Assembly: GCA_018857735.1 (NCBI GenBank)
Contig: JABMCL010002049.1
Location: 62,001-126,000 of the forward strand
Length of the DNA stretch: 64,000 nucleotides
Source: Alviniconcha marisindica
Lineage: Eukaryota; Mollusca; Gastropoda; Provannidae
Reading direction: 5' to 3'
Part shown: positions 49,501 through 57,507 of the stretch, in pieces
Position numbering within the stretch: the first letter of the stretch is position 1
Layout of the letters: the number at the start of each line of letters is the position of its first letter
The notes under the pieces: generated by a model
What the model saw: the letters and a program-made list of their open reading frames with translations, nothing else
The model's database searches: none
What the model was told of the DNA's origin: nothing
Translations under genes and position numbers: made by a program

Positions 49501-51920
49501 AACAAAATTTGGTGTATAAATGTATATTCTTACGTATGACCAGTTGCAAGTACATTTGCGAAGGGCCACCGTAGCAGTAAACTTGCATGTGGAAGTGCAC
49601 GTTTTCAGGCATCACCAACTGCAAGTACCATTGTGCAAAGGTGCAGGATGTCATCCAAGACGTTATGCGCAGTCTGGGTACTTCTGACGTCGTGGCCGTC
49701 TTGGACCCCCCTCGTGCTGGCATTCGTAAGTGCCTTGAGCTCACCAGGGCTCGTTAGAGTCGTGTGAGAGTTGTGTGAATTACTCATTAACACCACTGTT
49801 ACTGTGGAGTGTGGAAAGGGTTTCCAAAGGATACAGTGTGCAAAAAGTATAGAGCAGAACCCCTGATGAAAGACCACCTGGATGAGAGACCACTTCTCTT
49901 AAGGCACTGATACACAAGCTGTTTGGGAGGTATGGTTGAGGACAGTCCACACCTGATCTCAAATGGATCATGTGTCGGCATTGGCTGTATGGTTGAAACA
50001 GCTCGGCACGTTGGTGTCAACCTGTCTGTTCCAAATACAGCATACTATGTTCCAAATTGATGACTCTTACTGCCAGCCATTGAGCACTCATCGTGTAGAC
50101 TGAGTAAAGGAGAGGCCGGAGGTCACAAGGGATGGTAGTTAATGAGCAGCAAGTGAATACGTCGACCTTGCCCTTGCTTTAACCTGCCAGTTTTGGCTTT
50201 GTCATGTGGCAGCCTGTATGTTTTAAATGGACATGTTTGACTACATGTTTGAATGGACCTCCCCAACCATATAGCCAAAACTGCTCGTGTATCAGTGCCT
50301 TAACAGGACCGTTTTTTTCTTCTGAAACTTCCCCCTTCATGTGTCCATGTAAGTTTGTAACTGAACCTTTCACCAAGACCCCCCTCCCCTTTTAACGTTG
50401 CATTTGATTGACTTTTAGGGTGGTCTGGAAAGAGTGGTTCCACTACATAACAAATTTGTTAGTAGGCTTCAGTAGCACAGTTTTGTTGTTGTCTGGAAAG
50501 AGGGGTTCCACTACATAACAAATTTATTAGTAGGCTTCAATAGCACAGTTTTGTTGTCTGGAAAGAGGGGTTTCACAACATAAATTTATTAGTAGGCTTC
50601 AATAGCACAGTTTTGTTGTCTGGAAAGAGGGGTTCCACTACATAACAAATTTACTAGTAGGCTTCAATAGCACAGTTTTGTTGTCTGGAAAGAGGGGTTC
50701 CACTATATAACAAATTTACTAGTAGGCTTCAATAGCACAGTTTTGTTGTCTGGAAAGAGGGATTCCCCTATATAACAAATTTACTAGTAGGCTTCAATAG
50801 CACAGTTTTGTTGTCTGGAAAGAGGGGTTCCACTACATAACAAATTTACTAGTAGGCTTCAGTAGCACAGTTTTGTTGTCTGGAAAGAGTGGTTCCACTA
50901 CATAACAAATTTATTAGTAGGCTTCAGTAGCACAGTTTTGTTGTTGTCTGGAAAGAGGGGTTCCACTACATAACAAATTTATTAGTAGGCTTCAATAGCA
51001 CAGTTTTGTTGTTGTCTGGAAAGAGGGGTTCCACTACATAACAAATTTATTAGTAGGCTTCAATAGCACAGTTTTGTTGTTGTCTGGAAAGAGGGGTTTC
51101 ACAACATAAATTTACTAGTAGGCTTCAGTAGCACAGTTTTGTTGTCTGGAAAGAGGGGTTCCACTACATAACAAATTTACTAGTAGGCTTCAGTAGCACA
51201 GTTTTGTTGTCTGGAAAGAGGGGTTCCACTACATAACAAATTTACTAGTAGGCTTCAGTAGCACAGTTTTGTTGTTGCGGCTGTCACTCTTGGGAGAAAT
51301 GACCTGTATTTTCTATGGGAAAAATTCCAGGGTAAAACTAAAGCACACAAACAACGGGACTTTTTATGCATGGATGCAAATCTTTGTCCTGTCGCAAATA
51401 CAATATTGACGTTGATGTATGTTGTGGGGGGGGTGGTACTGGGGGAGAAGATGTTTCTGTTATCAGCTTATTTAGAGAAGAAGAAGAAAAAAAAGAATAC
51501 TATCTCCTCCATGGTGTTGTTTCAGATTCCAGTGTGATCAAGGCACTACGGACATGTCAACACCTGCAGCGTATTGTCTACGCCTCCTGCCACCCTCTTA
51601 TTGCCAAATCAAACTTCATCGAGTCAGTACCTCTTCTGAAATTGTGATTCCTTTAGATTGTTTGGTTGGCAGCTTGGTTGCAGAGACGGATGATTTTTTG
51701 GTTGGGCTTTTGTTCTCTTTATTTTATGGGGGGGGGGGTGGGGGCATCGGATCAGTCCAGACTGATACTTGGGGAGATGTTATTGTTATCAGCTTTAAAA
51801 TAAATAAATAATCAAGACTATTTTATTCTTGAATAAATTCTGAATCAAAATGCAGTGTTTCTCAATAGTTGTATTCTCTATAGTTGTATAGACTGAATAA
51901 ATAGAGATGTAAATAAGAAG

Positions 51921-51953
<33 letters not shown>

Positions 51954-52952
51954 TTCCTCTTCCAACTAAGGTAAATGAAAAGGTGAAATAAACATATTCT
52001 TTTACAGTCTGATTTCATGAGCTTAACTGAATTGTTTCAAAGAAGCAATAGAACATTCAATGTTATGACTGCTGTTGTTGAAAATACAGTGCGTTTGATT
52101 TTCTCCATTCTTTGATGAAATGTGTTTTGCTTGGACAAAAAAATTAGAAATTCTTTTCTTCTGAATAGTTCTTTTTCACACCATACGGTGTCCTGCAATC
52201 TTTTATTGCTGGAAAGCTTTGAGAAAGTTTTACATATAGAAGTTAGATTGTTGCCATTGGTTTGGTGGGGGTGCTTGGGGAGGGGGGTGGGGGTGCTTGG
52301 TGTGGGGGTGGGTGGGGGGGGAGTGTGAAGTACCAGTGAAGATTGTTTTAGCATCTAGCTTGTGTTGGTTAGTATCTAAACATCACATGATAGCACTTCA
52401 TCTTCAGAAATCAGCCAGATGGGAGTGTGTAGCTCTGAGAAAGAAAAAACCCATGACAGTCAGCTCCCAACTTTGTGACACATATCGCCACTGAAAATTC
52501 AGCACCTCCAAAAGGCACTAAACTCCCAGGCTCCACAGAGGTTAAGCTCACTTGTTCAAACTGATTTGTAATCGAGAATGTACCTCTAGTGGAGTTTTTA
52601 TGTACCTCATATTTACACACATGCCAGGTGAGAGTTACCGTACGTGACCCAGGTCTTTGTTGTTGCATTTGTGTGACTATTTTGAGTGCTAATTAACTCC
52701 AGTGTGTGCTGATTCTGCATGAGCACTCTGGGCCTCGTTCTGTTTCAGATTTTTGATTTGTTAAGAGTTTGTACTGTTTCCTTTTCTTTCAGCCTTGTTC
52801 GCCCCAGCTCAAGAAAGACTCGAGGAGATCCATTCAAGTTTGTTCACGCCATGCCAGTGGATATGTTTCCACACACCAACTTCTGTGAGCTGTTGGTGCT
52901 GTTTGAGCGCGACACCTCTGTGATGAAGACAGGAGCTGATGAAACCACATAG
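31532..52952 (+). CDS. TRMT2A: tRNA (uracil-5-)-methyltransferase homolog A (complete, 19 exons, 628 aa)
   Basis: TRMT2A makes m5U54 (ribothymidine) in cytosolic tRNA from S-adenosylmethionine. Exons: 31532-31846, 34436-34527, 36037-36112, 37071-37113, 38263-38329, 39017-39071, 40306-40385, 41519-41567, 41764-41827, 42828-42934, 43875-44024, 45239-45342, 46184-46235, 46930-46990, 47203-47324, 48624-48699, 49609-49725, 51526-51622 and 52793-52952. All are in phase; the human protein is also about 625 aa. Residues 1-90 are acidic. An RRM follows (about 91-160), then TPLWEMPYEEQL, YRNKSEFSVG and GHWRQLTVRTT. The methyltransferase domain has SAM motif LDICCGTGTIGLSMA (464-478), LDPPRAGI (536-543), catalytic ASCHP (Cys565) and FPHTNFCELLVLFER with general base Glu608. 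The usual SCNP reads SCHP. The start is the first ATG at the head of the conserved frame. Confidence 0.95.
31880..31975. repeat. 45 bp duplication in TRMT2A intron 1
   Basis: Two adjacent copies of a unit with GAACTGTATTGCACAGATCT and GCACACTCATACAGTCAT, followed by short AGTCAT(A/G) runs. The rest of intron 1 (31976-34435) is AT-rich with no supported feature. Confidence 0.85.
35140..35620 (+). mobile_element. SINE, + orientation, in TRMT2A intron 2
   Basis: The degenerate tRNA-like head at 35149-35215 (ATGGCTCAGTGCTAGAG, then TTGGGTTTGACTT) is followed by a body matching the reverse complement of 44740-45180. Shared parts include CTTCTCCAGTGTCAACTTTC, GGCAGGTTACAGCTAAACAC and GTGGCTTTGCATGAAGTGAC. 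The 3' part (35525-35610) also matches 49320-49390. Confidence 0.75.
37206..37256. repeat. (TA)n microsatellite
   Basis: About 50 bp of pure TA in TRMT2A intron 4, followed by a TG-rich stretch up to about 37415. Confidence 0.97.
37668..37985. mobile_element. SINE-like dispersed repeat, copy 1 (TRMT2A intron 4)
   Basis: It begins with (GTAA)n and GGTGCTTAACATCCACAGAA. The core has CACCAGAATGACACCTGC and TAAGATGGGCAGCGAT. The end resembles a reversed tRNA head (reverse strand TGGCCTAGCGATAAGGCG, then TTGGTTCC). A second copy of the core is at 39180-39415 in intron 6. Confidence 0.6.
38105..38272 (+). repeat. Triplicated splice acceptor region of TRMT2A exon 5
   Basis: Three units of about 53 bp each contain GATGAAATGCTCAGTATTGT and end with a CAG followed by GCT. 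Acceptors fall at 38158, 38211 and 38263. The last opens the true exon (STDGADKTKKQRLDEN). Use of 38158 would run in phase for 21 codons to a TGA. Use of 38211 adds 52 bp and shifts the frame. Confidence 0.8.
38341..38376. repeat. (GA)n microsatellite
   Basis: GA dinucleotides starting about 12 bp after the TRMT2A exon 5 donor. A C-rich run (38459-38480) and a short (CT)n at 38537-38553 follow. Confidence 0.95.
39150..39420. mobile_element. SINE-like dispersed repeat, copy 2 (TRMT2A intron 6)
   Basis: It shares the core of the copy at 37668: GGAGACTATACCTTAAAC, GTCGCCACCAGAATGATTTC and TAAGACGGGCAGTGATG, then AGTCACGAGACAGTGTCCAC. The divergence between the two suggests an old family. Confidence 0.6.
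39735..39905. repeat. 53 bp tandem repeat, 3 copies
   Basis: Three copies of a unit with AAGGACACTGTCACAGGCAG and GGGAGAGGTAAGATGGTAGT in TRMT2A intron 6. Confidence 0.93.
41238..41341. repeat. (CT)n microsatellite
   Basis: About 100 bp of CT dinucleotides, upstream of TRMT2A exon 8. A Leu-Ser frame on one strand and an Arg-Glu frame on the other are artefacts. Confidence 0.97.
41880..42215. repeat. 30 bp minisatellite in TRMT2A intron 9
   Basis: About eleven copies of a unit with GTGTCATGGGGCTGGTAGGG and ACCAATCATTTA. It begins about 55 bp after the exon 9 donor. Copies are very similar, differing mainly at GGGGCT/GGGACT. Confidence 0.96.
43365..43515. repeat. Two-copy ~75 bp duplication
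   Basis: Two copies sharing TCTGTGGTTGATGTGATGTT and the YYCAGKAAATTAA text, in TRMT2A intron 10. Confidence 0.7.
44155..44350. repeat. ~107 bp duplication, 2 copies
   Basis: Two copies of a unit with GATGCTGTTGTAYACCCTGC, GCTGCTGCTTATAATC and CCATGTTGACTGTTGT, just after TRMT2A exon 11. Confidence 0.85.
44700..45180 (-). mobile_element. Near full-length tRNA-derived SINE, minus orientation
   Basis: On the minus strand the head at 45178-45110 has GGGGATAGCTTAGTTGTTAG (A box) and GTGGGTTCGAATCC (B box), both good RNA polymerase III promoter matches. The body runs about 400 bp and ends with GGCGCTATATAAAAG and a (CAA)n tail at 44704-44724. Related copies lie at 35140-35620 and 49290-49442. 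It is inserted in TRMT2A intron 11, about 60 bp before exon 12. This is the best-preserved member seen here. Confidence 0.85.
45330..45890 (+). repeat. Array repeating the TRMT2A exon 12 donor junction
   Basis: The last bases of exon 12 with its donor (CTCCAGCAG then GTACAGTCAGACC) recur five more times, with donor positions after 45470, 45557, 45647, 45790 and 45874, against 45342 for the true exon. The units of about 85-140 bp also carry GACCCTTGCACCCTGTATGA, TAATGATCTCTGTCTGTCTG and pyrimidine-rich TCTCTTTGAGTCTCTC. Each junction copy could work as an acceptor or a donor. Confidence 0.85.
46340..46602. repeat. Compound (CA)n/(CACCAC)n/(CT)n microsatellite
   Basis: CA runs at 46340-46400 and 46465-46503, a CACCAC run at 46503-46525, CA again to 46570 and CT to 46598. 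All lie in TRMT2A intron 13. Confidence 0.96.
47770..48240. repeat. ~50 bp minisatellite in TRMT2A intron 15
   Basis: Eight or more degenerate copies of a unit with GGTCTTGATCTCAGTGTACT and GGGTCCTCTCCCCAG. It ends in a run of 22 G at 48206-48227. Confidence 0.92.
49288..49442 (+). mobile_element. 3' fragment of the tRNA-derived SINE family
   Basis: ATGGCAGCAGTTTCATGGGG through GTGGATATTCAAAAACG to AACCGCTATATAAAAGCGAT and a (CAA)n tail. This matches the 3' half of the element at 44700-45180 in reverse. The head is missing. Confidence 0.75.
50405..51275. repeat. ~60 bp minisatellite in TRMT2A intron 17
   Basis: About fourteen copies of a unit with GTCTGGAAAGAGGGGTTCCA, CTACATAACAAATTTATTAG and TAGGCTTCAATAGCACAG. 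Copies are nearly identical, differing by a 3 bp TTG insertion and a short deletion, which suggests recent expansion. It ends about 250 bp before the catalytic-cysteine exon. Confidence 0.97.
51923..51953. repeat. Poly(C) run of 31
   Basis: The longest homopolymer in the window, in TRMT2A intron 18. The true length is uncertain because such runs are prone to sequencing error. Confidence 0.9.
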
Positions 52953-53700
52953 TTAAGATAGCGGAAAGTGCAAGGACATGTTGGCATTAGCAAAAAGTAC
53001 AATGACATGTTGGCATTAGCAAAAAGTACAATGACATGTTGGTGTTAGCAAAAAATGCAACGATATGCTGGCATTTAGTTGAGAAGGAAATTCTTATTCC
53101 ATTTCTATGACAATGTTCAGCATAATGCTGCCATCTGTGAATCGTGGGAGATGGAGGAAATGAGCTTAATACGTTTTAGTTTTGTGCAGCTGATTGATTT
53201 TCACCAGTAGTAACTACGGAATAAATAATGTGCATGTTGGAAACTGGTTGCACTCACAAAATCTTACCTGGCTGGTTAAACCCTCAGGTTTTAGCACAGG
53301 GATGGAAACAACAATAGAACTTTGTGATGTGAAAGAACACCAACTAAAATACATGCAGAAAGATATACAGCACAGCTGGGATGTGAAAGGAAGTAGTCAT
53401 CTTAAACCAAGTTTCATCTAACAGGTTCAAAAGATCAACAAGCAATCAAATGCCACAATGTAGACCAGAATCAATGGACACTGTGCACAGAAATGACCTT
53501 CATTTGTGTGTGGAACCTGTATTATTGCACACTTCATATAAATGCATACATGGCTGAAGGTGGGTTTTTTTTCCAGATAAGACGTGTCATGTAATACTAC
53601 AAAATGTACATTAACTGTGCAAAGAAGTGCGAAAGAGTGAAAAGTACACTGTAATGGTTGGATGCATGTTTCTGAATAAATGCCACAGAATGATGTGCTT
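52953..53700 (+). other. TRMT2A: TRMT2A 3' UTR with a short tandem repeat
   Basis: A unit of about 30 bp (ACATGTTGGCATTAGCAAAA, then AGTACAATG) is repeated three to four times at 52975-53075, directly after the stop. AATAAA hexamers at 53220-53225 and 53675-53680 are candidate poly(A) signals. The second is followed about 20 bp later by an A-rich stretch. Confidence 0.55.
53675..53680 (+). terminator. Candidate poly(A) signal AATAAA for TRMT2A
   Basis: Canonical hexamer about 720 bp after the TRMT2A stop. An alternative lies at 53220-53225. Confidence 0.45.
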
Positions 53701-53989
53701 CAAAAAAAAGAAGAAGAAAAAAAAAGAAGAGGAAATAATGCTAGTTTTTACCAGAGTACTTCATGCAAGCAACATGATGACCATTTCAGTTATTGCATGA
53801 AGGAAAAGAAACTATCTTAAGCAATTATGCAGAGTATGTTTTGTTGTTATTTGTTTTTACATGTATCCTTTTCATTTCAGATTTTGGAGACATTTCTATA
53901 TCTGTTTTAATTTCTTTTGGTAGATGGGTGTCTTGGTTACTTGGTCTTTATCATGCCCACCTGTGATGAAGCTACAGGGAGATAAATGA

Positions 53990-54155
53990 AATTGCCATGT
54001 CCGTGTGTCTGGGTTTTAGCCAGACGTTATCTTCGGAACTGTTCAGCCCTTTAAAACCAAACTTGGTATGGTATTGATCATGAGCCAGAGTGTCGTGCCA
54101 AAAAATAGGGTTATCTTCAAGGTCAGGGTCACATTGAGTACTCCTATTCATCATC
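53990..54155. repeat. Dispersed repeat monomer related to 8727-9180
   Basis: CCGTGTGTCTGGGTTTTAGC, GTTATCTTCGGAACTGTTCA, GATCATGAGCCAGAGTGTCG and CAAGGTCAGGGTCACATTGA align in order with the TPCN1 intron 7 repeat. Confidence 0.65.
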
Positions 54156-55925
54156 AAAATATTATTTTTCAACTACATCAAATAACACTGAAATCCATGA
54201 GAAAATGTATGCACCAGTCAGTCTTTTTTCATGCTTGAACGTTTCAATGTTTCAAGTTCAACGAGTCCATTTGGCAGTTGATCATGACAGTGTGTGTGTT
54301 TGTGTGAAAGAGAGAGAGAGTGCATCATGTTCTTTCATCAAGAAGGCAGTCATCACCTCAAACTTCACACAAAATAGGGAGTTCTTTGGATAGACAAAGT
54401 CTGTCTGTTCTTCAAGGAAGCTCAAGACCACATTTTTATCACTGTAATTCAGTACAGCTCCATGTTTTTCAATGCTCAGAATCAGACTATCCAAATGCCG
54501 GTGGAGGTATGGTTTAATGCATAGGTTAGGCATAGTGATGTGTTAATCTGGTTTGTTCTTCTGTTGTCTGTGTAATATGCAGTAATGTAAATAAAATTAC
54601 ATGCATTTCTTTATTTTTTGTATCAGCATAGTGGGTGTGAGAATATACACTGAGACAGAGCGTGGTGTGTTTGTGAACATGCTTCAGTGTTTTCGTCAAT
54701 GCAGTATGTGTGTAAAACTTCTGTCTCCCCTCATCTTTTGTCTTGTGTATTTTAATTGGCATATGTGCAACGTGAAATGGCACTAAGCTACCAAATACAC
54801 AGGGTTTCCTCAGGATACCAAGGTTGGTGGAGTATGCTGATTCTGAACACAACATGATGGACATAGAAATGCTCACTACATGAAGAAGACTAGAAATCAC
54901 TACACATATTTATCCCTTTGTGAGCATCTCCTTGGCAATTGCCAGCCTCCCCCTGAAGTCTGCTTACACCACTGTCGGACATTTTCTTGCACTCTGGTTC
55001 CTGGTAGCTCATAGTCATAGTCAAAGGATATAAAAATGATTTCCCTGATCAGATTGCCCTCAGAGCTCAGGAGCTTGTGAAAGAAGAGGTGGACATCGTG
55101 GGCCCCGGCATCCTAATAGTCCATAGAGTCTCTGTGGATGTAAAGCAACACTGCACATCAGTTTCCAAAAAATGCAATCACCAGAATTTGCCACCAACCA
55201 CTCAAATCATCACATTCTGGAAACCTTACATTTGGATAACTTCTAAACATGAATCACCACGGACAAAATCTGTGACGATTATTTTATTTACTGTGCAGAC
55301 TATGCAGTATAACAAAGTCTCACATAGAGTGCCGATCACCTGATTGATCAGTTATCATTACCTATCTGCAACAGAAATGATGAATATCCACTTTTTGTTT
55401 TGTTTTTTTGTTTGCTACAAGCAAAGATGCCGCTATCTAAAAGGCTGTTGTAATTAATTACCCAAATGGGTCTTGGGACAAAGATGTGTGAACTAGGGGA
55501 AGACTTTCACCCATTTTGTTTCACTCCATGCTGCTTTCGTGGGACAAGGCCATTAATTTCACTTTGGCATCAAGTCTCTACTATTATTTTCAGTATAATA
55601 TACATATATCTATAATGTTTAGCCCATCTCCTTCCTTCCGTATACAAGAAATAACAAAGGCACAGGGCTGTAAGCAGATTATAATTAATAGTGTCCAAGG
55701 AAGCATTCCAGTTTAATAATCCCTACTGAGTACTGAGATTTTTTTCTTTCTTTCCAAACAGTATGGATTATATTTTTGGTATATTGCTTGAGGAATTGCA
55801 TGGACTGGGCTGTAAGTGGATATTGCCAAAAAAGTAGTTACTGGATTTTAACGTCTCGCCAACACCACACGGGGTCACTTCAGAGCAGTTGGAAAGAAAT
55901 ATGGTAAAAAGGGGTGCACTCTTGG
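54156..55925. other. Intergenic stretch, no gene seen
   Basis: No coding exon is supported. A fragment at 55060-55155 (GAGCTCAGGAGCTTGTGAAA, then TCTGTGGATGTAAAGCAACA) belongs to the family tandemised at 14200-14600. Confidence 0.5.
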
Positions 55926-56350
55926 TGTGAAACATCCAGTGTTTGGTGTCACATCCTTGGTATTGTCATGTCTTGACTACTGTAACTCTCTGTTGTCAGG
56001 AAACGCCTCAACAGCTCATCGACAAACTTGAAAAGGTTCAAAACTGTGCTGCAACTCATTTTCAAGACCTCTACTGAATGCACTCATGCTTCACCACTCT
56101 TGGCTAAACTGCATTGGCTTCCTCAAACAATTGAACATAAAGTCTCTTCCGTATTCTATGACGTCGTCTAAAAAAAAAAAATGCTTTACCTGTACACCCC
56201 ATCCCGTTCATTGCGCTCCTCTGCTCACAGTGGAGACGCAGATTTGCCACGTTGGAGATGGCTTATATATAGTTATAACTTGCTTTTCAACAAACTTGAT
56301 CATTATGCAGAAGACAGATTGATGAGGAGTGTTTTCAGTTTTGTTTTGCC
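55925..56350 (+). pseudogene. Decayed non-LTR retrotransposon reverse-transcriptase tail
   Basis: Reading with frame changes gives CLDYCNSLLSGNAS, LLAKLHWLPQTIEHKVSS and YTPSRSLRSS in the order seen at the end of CR1/L2-like reverse transcriptases (typically LDYCNSLL, then LHWLPV, then PSRSLRSS). It is broken by frameshifts, a stop and an A-run at 56169-56180, and ends at a run of 24 G (56360-56383). Only a short 3' remnant of the element is present. Confidence 0.75.
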
Positions 56351-56399
56351 TTAAAACAAGGGGGGGGGGGGGGGGGGGGGGGGTGAACTAGAAGAGGCA

Positions 56400-57507
56400 T
56401 GCTTCAGAGGCTCATCCGCCATTGCATCAGTTTTTTATGTTCCGAATCAGTCTCCGGTGTGAGAAGGTATGAGGTTAAAGGGAAGTAACTCGTGTTATTG
56501 TAATATGTCATTAAGGAATGGAGTTATCTCCCTCTAATTATGTACCGTTCACATTGAGCTAGAAAGATCTAGCTCAAGAAATATCTTTCTAGCTCAGCGA
56601 CGTCCACGGTATTTATTCAACCGAAATAACTCTCCACACCTTATTCATATATCTATATTAAGATTACACGAGTTACTTCCCTTAAACCCCTAACGCTCTG
56701 TAACCGTTTTTTTCCTCTCTAACTCGCTGTATAATTCTCTATGCTATGTGACAGTGGATCATGTGCAAGCGACACCACGCTACAGAAAACAGAAACTATA
56801 TGTTGCTTGTTTTGATGCTGAAAAGGGGTCGGGGATAAGATCTGACGGGGTTGAGCCACGGTGAGTCCAGTCAACCGCTGCACTGGGTTGCCTGTCGCCG
56901 AACTGGCCCCCGCACTAGGTCCCCCTATCCCCACCCCCTGCACACATATACATTAAAAAATAAATTTAAAAAAAAACTCACACAAGAACAACCATTGTTT
57001 TGTTCTTGCACGGTATATCTAAATTTTGACCTAAGACTACATCACAGAATGCTTGCTAAACCCAGAGCCCGGCATGGTTCGCCCAAAAGTAAACAAGGAA
57101 AGGTAACTCTAAAGCTTACGGCTAAACAACATGGCGGGAAGGGTGAAAGGTTTATATTTCACAATGACACATGACAGGGTACTAGAGGAGAAATGTGGTA
57201 CCTTTGTTTAATGACAAGATCCTCAAGGAGAAATGTGGGGCCTTTGCTCTGTTTTCCGACGACAGATGTCATGTGAATGGTCTAAACGAGCCGACATCCT
57301 TTGCGTTTAAGTTTTATCCAACAGTCGTTTTTGGTGTTACCTGTCTTTCACGAACTTTGCAGACGACAATTTTTGTTCATTTTACTAAGCTTCAGACTAC
57401 GAAATCCTATGCTACGGGAGCAGTTATGCTGGATGCTGCCACAAATTTAAGCATTTCAAATACTGCATTTGGTTATTAGCGGATGCATTCTAATTACAAT
57501 ACGACTC
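56400..57507 (+). promoter_or_regulatory. Region upstream of TWNK, probable promoter
   Basis: No confident exon. AACAACATGGCGGGAA at 57125-57140 resembles a YY1 site (AANATGGCGGC). YY1 sites are common close to the start of nuclear genes for mitochondrial proteins. Short open frames here have no family resemblance. An imperfect palindrome-like stretch (AGCTAGAAAGATCTAGCTC) is at 56558-56576. Confidence 0.3.
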
